Shown here: piece after piece, positions 12,281 through 24,718 of the stretch | Position numbering within the stretch: position 1 is the first letter of the stretch | How the letters are laid out: each line of letters starts with the position of its first letter | Assembly: GCA_000727475.1 (NCBI GenBank) | Contig: KL647310.1 | Location: forward strand, 1,129,324 to 1,193,323 | Length of the DNA: 64,000 nt | DNA from: Sarcocystis neurona | Lineage: Eukaryota; Apicomplexa; Conoidasida; Eucoccidiorida; Sarcocystidae | Direction: 5' to 3' | Translations under genes and position numbers: made by a program | Notes under the pieces: model-generated | What the model was told of the DNA's origin: nothing | The model's input: only the letters and a program-made list of their open reading frames with translations | The model's database searches: none

Positions 12281-13423
12281 TTGTAGCTTCAGTGAAACAA
12301 AAATGAAAGCCGACATGGGGGCGCAAGGAGCGGAAGCAGCCCCGTGCGTACTACGTAATATACACACGCGTAAGGACTATTGTTGAAAGTTTCACAAATG
12401 TGACGGTTAGGGCTGTTCTGCAGATGTCCTCCTCAAACGGAGCGCTTTATACTGCAGGTTGGCCAGTGTTTCACTCAGGAAGCAGCGGATGGTATCAGTG
12501 CACCTGAGCGTTGCTGTTGGTCTGCAAGTGGTTGTGAGGCTGTCTTCAGGTGCACCATTCCGTCCCTCTCTATGTTTAACAAGCCTACATCTTGTGTGGG
12601 TAGGACTCTTCCTTGGTGTCGAAGTAGCGACATTTTAACGCCGTCTCCGTGGGACGTAGCCAATCCCCCGGTGTCGGCCTGCGAAGTGGTGCCCCACGCG
12701 GAAGCGCACACGCGGTTACAGTACTGCATCACGCAGGATGCGAAGGACAGCTGAATATGCGCTCATGTAGTAGCCTCGACAGGAAGCCAGAAAAGGACAC
12801 TGTCTACGTCGCGGAGGCGGCGGGCTATAGGATGCACGCGGGTGGTCTGTATTCCAAAAAAGAAGTTCCACCAGTCATACAGTGTCGTCTCCGTACACTC
12901 GTTTGAGCATATACATTATGCATAGACGCGTACGCGCGTAGCACCGGTCTAGCTTGGATGGAGCGTGCCTTTCAAACTGTATGCGACTCACAGCACGTAC
13001 AGTGACGCGTTTGTCCTTGAATGCAAGTGGGATGGAAGTTGTGCATACGGATGAAGAAGTGAATTACAGTCGTTCACTTCGATCCACCGCCGGTTGAAAC
13101 GCGAGCACAACATAGGTTGCCCAGACGCGTGTACTGCGGAAGTGTGATAGATTGATCAATTTGCGGAACCGCAGCGTGTAATCTAGTGTATATCTCAGAG
13201 CCGAAGCACTGATACGTTGCAAGGGAGCTTCTTAACGATTTTCCTGTGCTCCTCACTCTTAACCAGTTGATTCTTCATCTCTCCGTCGTGCCCATACTCA
13301 AATTATTGGCAGTAGTGCGGGCAGCGCGTTCTTTTGCAGCGTTTTCGCGCCAAGCTTGGGGGGTACCGCTGGGCTGCGGCTGCAGTGCTGTTGCGACGAT
13401 GACTGTGTGTACTGCGGGTGCAG
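12281..13423 (+). other. Spacer or introns with two candidate exons
   Basis: A splice-bounded frame starting at ATG 12424 reads MSSSNGALYTAGWPVFHSGS and can join a following piece at about 12530 that reads CTIPSLSMFNKPTSCV. A hydrophobic frame near 13250-13360 reads NQLILHLSVVPILKLLAVVR and could be a membrane helix. Neither can be chained securely to the gene at 13,424. The rest shows nothing I recognise. Confidence 0.3.
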
Positions 13424-14471
13424 GACAACGTGGATGTCGACGATGTAAAGCATGGCCCTCGTCGCATGAGATATGTGCGGCGATGTTCGCCAATGCAGAC
13501 AGGTGCTGCGACAGAAACGGAAGACGCGTATATGCTTGCCGCTAACACATCGTATGTATTTGACGCTGCTGTACCGCCTACGACACTAACACCGAACGAA
13601 CATCACAGGCTAAAAGAAGGTACACACTCCGGTGTGCCCGGCGAGCAAGGCACTGCCAAAAGGTGTGCTGTTTTAGTATGGGCGCACGAGTGGCCACTGC
13701 CTAGTCGTCGCAACAGTGGAGCAAAAAGTAAAGAACCTTTCGACTGGAGCCGACACTGGTAAGTGGGCTTGTCGATGTAAACGGCCTGCTTGTTCGGTTC
13801 TGCACTGTTGCGTCGCTACTTTATTGTAGAGAATATCCGCATGCTTTTGGCTATGTGAAACTATTGTTTTCTACGTCCTGGTCATTTGCGCACGCCACTT
13901 CTTTGTAGCGTGCACTCTGCAACATTTTCCAAGCTGACAATGGTCGACATTCATGCACAAGTGTTGTTTCGCTGTCGAGGTACGACGGTGGTTGCTGTTA
14001 GAAGTGTACTTATATTTGCACACGTTTCCTCATTTCAAATAAGCCATCCCGGCGACTACTGTGCTCCAGGATGTGACGAATAGTATCAACAGGATCGCCT
14101 AGCAGGATCTAACCTCACGTTGTCGAGAGTTAGCTTAGACAGCCGGAAGGCGGAATCGTGATACAAGTATTCATTAGCAGGCAGACTGGCTCCTCCAGCG
14201 GGTACTATACTAGTGAGTGAGGATAAAAACGGTATGTGTAGGCGCACACTGTATCCTTGTTCCCCTTATAGTCGTGCGTCCCAATATCTAGAGACAGCCT
14301 ACGGATGGCTGGTCATCGCAGCTTGTGATACGTGCTGCTGCCGGCGTATTACTGGCCCTGAGAAAGCCGGAGACGTAAGTGTATGTGTGGCTGTGCTGAA
14401 CATGAATATATTCAGGTATGTTTCAGGGCACAGTAGCTTCCAGCAAAGGACTTGATCTGATTGCCATCTGA
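13424..14471 (+). CDS. 3' exons of an unknown gene, stop at 14,471
   Basis: Five exons chain perfectly in phase: 13424-13758 (acceptor gcgggtgcag, donor gtaagt), 13909-13979 (acceptor cttctttgtag, donor gtacga), 14106-14157, 14272-14374 (acceptor ttccccttatag, donor gtaagt) and 14427-14471, ending in TGA. The reading includes DNVDVDDVKHGPRRMRYVRR, TEDAYMLAANTSYVFDAAVP, SATFSKLTMVDIHAQVLFRC and ASQYLETAYGWLVIAACDTC and ends KGLDLIAI. The fourth exon carries a Cys cluster, CDTCCCRR. The 5' end is not established and may lie among candidate exons at 12.4-13.4 kb. No homology was recognised. Confidence 0.6.
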
Positions 14472-15175
14472 TTAATGAGACTGTTGAACGACAATAACTG
14501 TGGTGCACTAAAGACGCACAAAATGCCGGTATTATCTCCAGGACTGAGGTGTACGTGTATGCAAGCGTGCCGTTGCGTGTATTTTTTATTTTATATCTAC
14601 GCGGAACGCAGTGGTCACCCACTTTTTGTACTTCGGATTCCACGTAATAAAAATTGCCGCCTTCGAGGCACGGTCCCGTTGCATGCATTCGAAAGACTTC
14701 GAGTAATCTGGGTTGTCCTCGGTGTATGCCGGTTGAAGTGGCGTCGGAAGTGAAGGCACACACCTGTGTCGGGCCTGCAGGGGAAACTGGGGAAAAACCG
14801 TGTATATGTGTACATACGCACGAACAGATGTATAGAGTCAAATGGTTTTATGTTGTTAACAGTTTGCTGTGCGAGAGACTGTAGGACCCTTTTGACACTT
14901 CAGCATACGACACAAAGACTCTAGGGGACTACGTTTGCTCAATTTGTTATATTCCATTCCCTCTTGCCCCCATTCAAGCTCATGGTGTGCACTTTGTGTG
15001 GAAAGCCGCTTGCAGGCACGCATGAAGGCACAAGTGTATGCGTTTCGGTTTACGCAATGTTTAAAGTCGTAGTTTCGTCCCAGTTCGCTTATCTTTTACA
15101 TCTACAGGAATAGGAACCGACATCACGCGACTATCCCTTATCTATTTCTTGGATGCGTAACCTGTTTCCTTCCAG
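14472..15175 (+). other. Intergenic or 5' intron sequence upstream of the large exon
   Basis: An ATG frame from 14475 reads MRLLNDNNCGALKTHKMPVL and could be a first exon of the following gene, but no phase-consistent junction was found. The last 40 bases before 15176 form a clear pyrimidine tract (cctgtttccttccag). Nothing else stands out. Confidence 0.3.
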
Positions 15176-18100
15176 GTACTACTTCAAAAGAGAGCTGGAG
15201 CGTCGGGGGGAGTATGATAGGGTCGTTGTGGTGGCACCAGACGCGAGGAGTACTGGCCGTGTTAAGACCTCAGTAGTCACAAGCTTGTACCACTATGCTG
15301 CTCTCCTTGCTCGTCGCACCCAACGCGTGCTAGCGTCTCTTCTTCCGCCTGACCGCGGACCCGAGCCTGAGGAGGGTGCCTTCACCTCTGATTCTCAACC
15401 AGCACCTCCATGCCGTGTACCTCCGCAGGTCCCGCATCTTGTTGACGACGACGTGATTACACCACCACGCTCTCGACGCGACGTAGGGCGGCTGTTCAGC
15501 GCGACGTCTGAGTCGACAAGTGGCAGTAGAAACGAATCTTCGTCCGGAGGCTGTACGTTTGTAAATGCTTCGCCGTCTGCTTTTTCGTCCTCCACTGGCT
15601 CTGCATATGACTTTGAAGGACTGTATGCGGTTGGAGAAACAGAGTCACGAAGCTCGTCAGCGGTGCCGTCTTCCCCAAAGACTTTCTTGGCCGATAGTGT
15701 GCAACGGGACGCTTTGGCGCCACATGCGCAGCCGGAGGACGGCTCTAAGCAGACACCTAGACAGAAATCGTTTTTTAGATTCCCTGGTTTGTCTAAGATC
15801 TTGCCTAAGCGTTCCCTACAGCTACCGAAGAAAGCCACAACGTCGTACGCAGCTGGCACAACAGTAGACAATGCGAATAAGTCAGACCAGAGGACCAGCA
15901 GGGCGGCCGAACGTACGGAGGACGAAGACGGCGAATTAACCTCTGGTTTAACCTGCACGCGCGTGGAGTTATTTCTTTTAGGTCGTGGGGTCGGCGGTCT
16001 TGCACTCAGGCTGATGGCGGCTGCACCTACTAGTGGTTTGTGGAATGATCCCCAAGACCCGCAGGCAATCTTGTGGCAGGAATGTGTACTGAACTTCCAC
16101 CGGTGGCTTTCTGGGAAGGTGCTAGAACCGGATGGCAGTAGTAGCGCTGAAGCAGATTTGGTCTGGAGTGGTACACCTGAGAGGTGCCAAACAAAGCGGA
16201 GTACTGCGACCGCGCCGATCTCAAGCTCGGAAAGCTTGAACAGTTTGTGCTCTTCTTTGGTAACCGCGAGACGTATCAAAACTTTCTGCAGAGACAGAAG
16301 CGGCAGCGCTCCTTCGACCACGTCATGCGCAACTGGCTGCACCTCAACTTTCGCCGGCAAGGACACAGAGTCAGGGGAACCGCTCGGACCGAATCGGCGC
16401 CTACTGATGAGTCTCCTGCATTACACTTCAACGGATACGTTCGGATTGTCTACGTCTGAAACAGAAGCAAGCGATACCGAGAGTTGTCCCTTGAAAGAAG
16501 AGGAACAAGACGTAAACGAGAAAGACGAAGAAGACCAAGGAAAGGAGGAAGACGGAGAAACAAAGGAGGACAACAGAGGTACACAAGCACTTTCAAGTCG
16601 CAGGGGGGTGTGGCTGCGGTCAGTAGTGCTAGAGGAGACGCCATTAGCCGGTGAGGACTCGAGACGAAATCAGTCGGCTTTGTTAAACACTCGCTCAAAG
16701 GCGGCTACATCCAGGATCATCTGGAAGTGGGGCGCTACACGGCAAGCCCTCAGGCTGTCTACTACTCTAGGCAGGCTGTCAGAAAGTGCGCAGTCAAGTG
16801 TGAATCGCGTACTGCTTCATTTAGACAGAAGCAGCTTGCTTTGTAGACTGGCGCACGAGGAAAAGCAAACCTATGTATTACAGGATCCTAGGGAAGGTTC
16901 GCTGATGACGCTATTTGAAACAGTGTTATACTACGGAAGAATGAATCCGTCAAAACCAAGTGTTGCCGCAACGGAACTTGGGATTGCGTACCCCCTCTTG
17001 ATGCAGTCAGCTGCAGCGCACAAACTGTACAGCAGCAACGACCTGAAACGCCCGTGCAAGATGATTAATGTGACTGCTTCTAGTTTGAATGCTCCAAACT
17101 TCCCATCCCGCCTCGGTAGGAAGGCTGTGCACGGGGATCGCCGGTGCAATCCGCGAAGGAGACAGGCGGCAAAGTCGCGAGCATCAGTCCCAGCTTCCGT
17201 CGCCGCAAGCAAAAGTACAGGGTGCCATCTTGCTGAAGCTGCGGGAATACTCCCAAGAAGCAAGAAGAAGAAAAGGGCTGCCGCAGTCGAGGCAACGCAG
17301 AGGTCGAGTGGAAGTGGACGACGGAAAAGCGCGTCGACTCGAGAAGGACTGGCCTTCTGCGAGACGACACAAAGCGACAGTACTCAAGAGGACGTGTCTG
17401 ATACTGCAGAAGAGGACTGGACTTCGAGTAATAGTCCAGCAGAAGCAGGCTACAGCAGGGGTGGAATGAAAAAGTGTGACATCGGTGTGTCATTGACGCC
17501 ACGCAGAACCACTAATGATTGTGACGCTGGAGCCACAGTAGCTGCAGCACCTTTGGATGCGGGTGCGGACACAGAGGAAGCATTCGTAACAGAGCGAGGT
17601 TACGAAGCAGATTCAGGAAGCGATAGCAGTGCCGACGAGAGCGATCGCGGTGGACAGTGTTATAAAGCGCGTAAATTGACTACCGAACGTGCAGGTAGAA
17701 GGGGATCGCGATCCGCTGCGGTGCACGCAGATCTTTTAAGGCTTCTACTGTCTCCCACTGACGTTTGCAAGGTGACGCCGCGAAAGAATCTGTATAACGT
17801 TACGCTTACACTTCTTGAATTGATCAATTTAGGGCAGCGGCCCCATCCTTATAATCCAACGCGAATCGGCGTCTGGAAGACCCACAGTCCGCGCTTTGTT
17901 CGCCGGAAAGCTGGAAGCGGAGGCGGGAAGAGGCACGAGGATATCTTCGGGACCGCGAGTCCGTCTGAGGACGTGGGACTGGACAGGGAGAACGTGCTAT
18001 TACACATGTCTGTGAGGGCCTTCCAGAGAAAAAAATCTGTTAGGCGCTGGGATTTCAACGGAGACAAAAACATCTATTCAAAGGCCTGGTTCTCCTCTTC

Positions 18101-18182
18101 TAGAACAGAATCGTTCATGTCTCACAGAAGAGGCCGCGCGTTTAAGCGGGGGCTTCGGAGGCGCTGCGCGGACACATGTTGA
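15176..18182 (+). CDS. Large terminal exon of an unknown protein (about 1,000 aa)
   Basis: A single open frame of about 3 kb is preceded by a textbook acceptor (tgtttccttccag/G) and ends in TGA at 18180-18182. The exon starts in phase 2 with YYFKRELERRGEYDRVVVVA and then PDARSTGRVKTS. The spacing of a Phe-rich helix followed by VVVVAPDA faintly recalls the VVVSPDAGG box of phosphoribosyl-pyrophosphate synthetases, but the rest does not, so I do not name it. The middle is Ser/Thr-rich with acidic tracts (KEEEQDVNEKDEEDQGKEED at about 16,490-16,560), and the tail is basic (KSVRRWDF, RGRAFKRGLRRR). There are almost no triplet runs, unlike the neighbours on both sides. The 5' exons are missing. 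Confidence 0.6.
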
Positions 18183-18364
18183 CAGAGTTGTACAGTCAGC
18201 TTTTGCCGTCTTCTGCAGCCGCCGGCACTGCGGGTACCTACGGCTTCTGTCGGATCCACGATGTTCGCCATGACTTGGAATATTGGATTTCTGCAGTTTT
18301 CCTTAATGTCGTCACTTTGAAGGGTTTGGGAATAGTGTAAACATGTTCTTCTCCATTTTAAAAG

Positions 18365-21300
18365 GGTCGTTCCAGAGCATCTGAACTCTTGGCACTAGCT
18401 CCAGAGTATGCAACAGATTTTGAACTAACCTTTTTTTTCACAGCCGTGTTCTTGGGGGGAACAGCCCCGGCACAAGACTTAACACCGGTTCGCGCAAATG
18501 CATACGCGCGTACGCAAGAGAACGACCTCACTCTTGTTATACGCAAGTGTGTAGACGAAAATGCAAAGCCGAAGAACGACTTCAGGATCCTATCACAACC
18601 GCAGAATTTGTATTGTACATGTATTATAGAACTAACTCATTTCAGGCTGCCGGTGTTGCAAATGTTACCTCTCGGGGGTAAGAAGTAGCGTCCACCAGTT
18701 CGCACAATCCGCGTCTGAGACGCAGTTTCACATATATCAGAGTGGAGGAGTCAAGGCCTGTGATGACATATGCGTATGTATGCAAACTATGAGATGCTGC
18801 CTTCCCGTGCTTCAAGCTTCGCCCCTGTACTGCCTCCACTTTTTGCAAAGGTGTTTGTGACGAAGTGGGAATCTTTGTTACGTCTCAATGTGCAAAATCG
18901 TGCATTGTAAGGAAGTGGAGATTTTTTGTCTACACGGGAGGCCACAAGTATTTTGTGAGGAGAACGTGGCGAGCTCCAGTGGCAACATCGTGAAATGCTG
19001 GGATTCACAGACGACGAATCCGGGTTTGTGACTGTTGTTGTAGGTCCAATTTTCCTGCAGAAACCCTCTGCACTTCTACGCACGCAGCGCACTCCGGCAA
19101 GCTGCACGAGGCGCACTGTGTATTGGAAGTTAACCTGGTGATGTGGTGACGTTTTTCGTAAAGTGTGCGGATACAAGTTCACGAGCGTGTGTACTCAAGT
19201 TAGAAAGCTCGTGAAGCTCTCCCTACGTGAACTCCTACATATATGCGTCACTTTTGTAGAAATACATGGCACTCTGGGTGTGCGTGTTATCACAAACCTT
19301 GCTCGTGCGCTTGTGAGCGAGACTACTTCACCTCGTACACATTGTCTTTCTTAACATTTTCCCCATGGTATGTGAGGCAAGTATTGTGTACGTGCGCTTC
19401 TCCATGAAGGAAGAACAAGCGCAAGCATGATCTCTGCAACAAAGCTGTTTTCTATGCGGTGAAGTGGGTAGGTGGGGCTGATACTACTCACTTCCGCAGA
19501 ACCCCGATTTTCAGTTGACAAGTACGGCGACGGTGATCACCGTACAGGTGCCCACGCACTCCAGATGCCTTCCTACGAATATACAAACATATATGTTCTC
19601 TTTTTTTATGTACACATTCGTGCAGTGCGTCTGTGTGAACGCATCCGCTATGTTCAGCTGCGCCTAAATGTGCAGACACACACAGGCGTATATATATATA
19701 TACGTACACGCATACCCGCCTGCATAGACATATTTTCGCCCGCGGACTCCTGCATGTGCGTACCCGTATACTCCCCTACGTCTTCCCCTGTCAGATTGCA
19801 CTCCCTGTTCGAATAATGCTATGCGCTGCGTAACTTCAAAGAACGGATGCGCGTGCAATACGAGGTAGACGCGCGCAAACAAGGTGCAGAGAGCTAGGGA
19901 ATACAGACGTGAGCGCGGTGAAGTGAAATGCGTGATGTAAAGCAGAATTCCCTCGGTTGAGGTCGGCGTACAGCCATGCATCCGGTTTGAGGTAAGGCAC
20001 GTACATCGCAGCAGTAGCTTAGGCCTTGTCACTACATACAAGAAGAGACGCGTTTTTCCCTTCTCGTATGGACTTGTCCATGGTTCAGAAGCTCCAAGCA
20101 GCTATGCGCGCTTGCACCTCAATTTTTCTGTGGAACATCGCTGCCAGCGTGCTATGCGACCGCGCAGCAGGTAGACATGGCAGGCACGAACACGGTGGAA
20201 TCCCGCAAAAGCGCGACAGAAATTATCGTCTGCAGGCGAGAGTTACCGCCACATACAGGAAGAACGGGACCCGTAGATATGTTCTCTCGTGAGATACCAA
20301 CGTAGTGAAACTCCTTTGGCGTAAACTTATTACGTCGGCGACATCGTTACAAACACGAATATACAAGAATGAAACATTTGGTCCTCGGTGTTTTCCGGTT
20401 GCTGTGTTGGCACGCACGCCGACGAATGCACCGCATGTTTAATGAAATAGTTTTGCTTAAGCTAGATGCGTGTGAGTCTGACAGGTATGTAGTGGGCAGC
20501 GGACCAATTCCTCGTATCGAAATGTATGTACACGTCTTCTTTGTCACCAAACAGCCTGTCACGAGGAGACTGTCAACTTGAACCTTTGCGGATCGCACAC
20601 GCCTCGGGTGCGCGCGGCCAAGCAACAGCGGCGACGCAGGTTCACCAGAATAGTAACGGCTTCCTACCGCGCACGTAGTTTTTGCACACAGAAGAACACG
20701 GAATTTCCTCTGGTCTGCCAGTCACCCACAGAGGTCAGTACACAGTTACACCACATACGTGACAGGCACAACAGACATACAAGAAATCGAACTGATCGTA
20801 CAAACCCATGTTACTCCACACACACTAAGACATCCGTAGCGCAAGCCGTCGCGTATGTGTTAAGCACTTTTCTCGGTATCACAACTCTGAAGACGGTTTC
20901 TGTGGTGCACCCCGTATACAAGTTATCACATTGGTACACGCAAGTGTATGTCCCAGTACAAACGTACATTCATATATATATATGCGCGCGCATTCGGGTA
21001 TGTGTATGTATATCTTTGTTATAGAGGTAAAGATGTAGGAAGGCCACTACAAGCACGCCACTGAGAACGAAATGTAGGATTTCAAAGCGGACCCTCAGAG
21101 ACAAGAATCCTGGGGAAGTGCGTTGTTCAACCGCTTCACACAGCAGATCACTCTCTGTTCCATGTGCTGCGGTCAGAGCGGCAAAGCGCCGAAATTTGGC
21201 AAAGTGCGACCGCGTAATACCAGCAGCCTCAGGTCGGTGAACAATCGTGGGGCCGCTCACCGCACGCAAAAGACGGCGATAATGAAGTGCACTGGCGACA

Positions 21301-21578
21301 ACCGTACCAGGAAGAAAACCACATACCGAGTACACACACCATCACAGTTGTGAGTCCCCCGTCAGGGTCGTGAACGTATACCACCAGAACATCTGCGACT
21401 TTTCCTGTCAGCGAACGGCTCCGCTTATGATGCCGTAGTAGCGTTCAGCTCTTCCATTGACGCCGTTGAGTCGCTGGATAATTTTGTAACTAAGACGTCA
21501 GCCACAGCAATGACACCGCAGTGCCTCACAGCAGTTGCACCCCTCAGCCGCGGGAGCAACTCTGTCATCCTCGTGTAA
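18365..21578 (+). CDS. Multi-exon gene, helical repeat-like protein of unknown function
   Basis: Five consecutive exons join in phase: 18365-18550, 18646-18677 (donor gtaaga), 18817-18906 (donor gtaagg), 19011-19117 and 19200-19312 (donor gtgagc). Further exons are 20368-20484 (donor gtatgt) joined to 20640-20733, and 21078-21203 joined to the last exon 21412-21578 (acceptor tttcctgtcag), with TAA at 21576-21578. Pieces read SELLALAPEYATDFELTFFF, FAPVLPPLFAKVFVTKWESL, RKLVKLSLRELLHICVTFVE, LVLGVFRLLCWHARRRMHRM and SAYDAVVAFSSSIDAVESLD. The regular Leu/Ala amphipathic helices suggest a helical-repeat protein; RAP/heptatricopeptide-type organellar proteins of apicomplexans are one guess, not shown. 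A Cys cluster (RVCDCCC) lies in the 19011 exon. The link from 19312 to 20368 is unresolved, and the start is not fixed. Confidence 0.62.
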
Positions 21579-24500
21579 TAATTATTCGTCGCCTTCGGAA
21601 GTGCAGCTGCTGCTGTTGCCGGCGCTGCTCGCCTCCCCTGCCGCTTCCGTCGGGCCAACCCACCTGCTCCTGCCGCTGCCGGTAAGCAACGCTGTCTTTT
21701 TTGCAAAGGCTGTCGCAGAGAAAACAGCCGCCGATTCCAGCAGCGATGTCACACCTCGTCCTCATTGAGGCCCCGGCGGAGGACCGGCCCGCTGTTGTAT
21801 CGGTGGTGCAGGAAATCCAGCTGATCGTAGTCGTCGCTGTTTAGCTGCAGCGGCGAATTTAACATGGCGCAGAAACGAAAAAAAGTCGCAATTCATACAG
21901 AAGGACTTAGCAGGTGCACGAACAGCCGTAGACGACCAAAACTGTCCGTGATCGACAGTAAGTGAAAAACACACGCAGGACCACAACGGCGTGCTGCATC
22001 GCAAGAAAATAAGGAACGTGCAGGTCTGCGTTAATGCGACGTCTACGAAAGGACGCCCGTAGCACACACGCCACAAGTGAAGATACACGACATCGATGAA
22101 GTCTGTGCGATGCTGGAAAGGCGTGCCACAGGCGGGAGTCTGTGGAAGTGGACCCAGCGTATGGGGCGCATGCAGAGGGGGAGGATAACGCACGAGAACG
22201 CAGTAACGGCCGCTGTCCGCAGCAGATGGAAGCCATGCAAAAAGATGTCCAGATGCGGGACACATCCCGGACGAAGACAGACAGCAGCGGCCAGCCGTGC
22301 AGGAGACGGCGAAGAGTCACCCAGCAGGCGTCTACTGCGTAACGATTAACGACGTCAGCAGCAGGACATCGCTAGCGACCGTACGCACTGCAGGACACGC
22401 GCAGTGCAACGCTGTGAGTAAAGCAACAACAGGATAGCACTGCAGCAACGCCAGCAAGCAGCAGGGCAACGAAGCAGCACTGACACGCAGTTGCACAATC
22501 GAACAAACGAATTAAAAAACTTTTGTGCAGCAAGACAAGAACTTTCGCGCAGCACCATAACAGGAAAGCTTGCAGGAATCGCGCGTCTTGGGGGTCGCAA
22601 CAACGCGACGGATGCCACAGCAACGCAACGCAAAACAACAAAAAGGGTCAGCAGCTGACACAACGTCACGCGTAACAGCGAAGCAACACAACAACACACC
22701 GGTTACGCAGCAATTTGACTTGTCGCTGCGACCAATCACTGTAGCAGCCAGCACCCTCAACGCACCCAGAATCCGCAACAGCACTAACAGCAGGCCTCCC
22801 TGTGTCTTCGAAGCGTCCAGGAGTCGGCACGCAGTTGTACAAGCAGCGGCAGTGAGCAAGGAAGACGGCTCACCTCCGTCCACGCCATACGTAGATGTGC
22901 CTCTGTTCCCTGCAGCATCCCGACAGAGCTACGAACCCTGAGACTATGTGTTGACGCGACTGACGCGACGCACCTCGAACGCGTAAAATAACGGTCGAGC
23001 ACCTTAGACTTCTCAGCTACGTACAATCAGTAGTCAACAGCTGTGTTCCACTGGCTGCAGCAGCAGCAGTAGTTACAACGACAGAGAATGAATCCAGTCC
23101 TCAGCAACACTGCAAAATGTGTTAGACACTGTTGCTCCTACTGCTTCCCAGGTGCTGACTGCAGGCCCACAGGCAAAACCACGCGGGAAAGGCCGACTGC
23201 AAGTAGGCTACACGAGTACTGCGGTTAGAACACTCAGAAATGGGAGCGCAGCGCCCTACGTGGCTGTGGATTGGAACGAAGACGGCGTGACCAGCTTGGA
23301 ATGTGCGAGGATGTGCTCTTCTACACATACGAGGTGTTTCTGAACACGCTGCGATCGCTGCACTCACGACCTCAAGATTCTGCAGCACAGCACCGTTTCT
23401 GTCCCGCGCTTCTCCGCGCCACAATTCGCAGCTTTTCGTCCTCAAAAAAAAGCCGGTTCGCCCTCGAAACGGCTGCTCTTCTGCGGCCTTAGCCCCTGGC
23501 GTGCTCCTGATTCTGCTGCAGCTACTCTTCCTGTGACAATTATCGCTGCCGCTACAGGTGCTGCTGGTGCCCGAATTGGTTCCGCTGCTACGGCTGCTTC
23601 TGCTAGAACTGCGCTGCTGCGACAGCTGTCGCTCGTGTTACAGCTGCTTGATGAGCTGCGGCTGTTACTGGTGATGCTGTTCTCTGCGTGCAGCTTACCC
23701 TGGTCATGGCAAAGGTGCCCTCGGCTTCAGCGCGAGAGACGCCCTTGCGACGGCGTCGCAGTGCGTAGTGCGAGACCAGGAGCAGACCACCCACACCCGC
23801 AGCGGACACTAGTAACACGAGAAGCGCACTCGGCGGTTTATCTCTGTGCACACAGCAAAAACAGCAATTCAACCAGAGCAGCTCACAGAGCGACCGCCAC
23901 TGCACCGTACGGCCCATCCTCCAGCGCAACATATCGCCCGGGTCTTCCTTACACAGCTGTTGTTCATAAAAGCACACAGGTATTATTCAAGCCAATATGT
24001 GCCGGCACATCGTCAGCAGCCCCACCATGGGAAGGCGACAGCCACACAACGCAAGCACCACCACTAGGCGTCGCGAACAGCAGGCACGAGAGCACAGCGT
24101 GAATACCGAAAAGCAGCAAGCGACAAGCTCTCTGCGTAAGCGTGTCTATTCTATGGCAGGCAACAGACACCTCGAGCAGCAGCTTATCCTGCGGAAGATG
24201 AATGAGCAGCAAGGGATTCTTAGGACGCTCACGCAGCAGCATACACCCGTGACAGCCAGCTGCGGACCACGGGCAGCGGTCTTACTGAAGGCGCGCCCCG
24301 TCGCCGCCTGGGGCACAACTTAGGAACGCCTTCCTCTCCAGAAAGAATCAGGCAAAGCACTACACTCCACTTGGGGCATGTACGAGACTGAAGAGCATGG
24401 TGCGACGTGTTGTTGACGCTCAGCAGCAAGAGCAGCCACGCAGAACACCTGGACGTGTTTAAGATGCGCACTTGCCGCAGATGGAGAGGGTAGAGGAACA

Positions 24501-24718
24501 CAGCGGGTTACACAGATTGACAAAAGAAGCAGAAAACGCGGTACGAGACAGGTGCACCAAGCTCTCAGGCAGCAGCAGGAGTCGAAAGGAGCAGCAGCAG
24601 AAGCAGCAGCAGCAGACGACACCAGCAGGCGTTGCAGGAGAGCCACCAGAAGCTAGTAGAACCTGCGCCTACAGACAGCAACTCCTGTTGACCAAATGAT
24701 AAGCTGGGGGACAAAGTC
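21579..24718. other. Triplet-rich spacer with weak coding candidates
   Basis: Both strands hold open frames because of CAG-type repeats. The most protein-like are a plus-strand frame at 22142-22342 reading ERSNGRCPQQMEAMQKDVQM, a plus-strand frame at 23160-23340 ending LECARMCSSTHTRCF, whose Cys spacing is faintly PAN/apple-like, an overlapping plus-strand frame to 23492 reading DVLFYTYEVFLNTLRSLHSR, and a plus-strand frame at about 24155-24250 reading LEQQLILRKMNEQQGILRTL. None has convincing paired splice sites, so no gene is called. Confidence 0.3.

Noticed and set aside
23160..23343. PAN/apple-domain exon
   Set aside because: Only the spacing of three cysteines fits, and no donor or downstream exon continues the domain.
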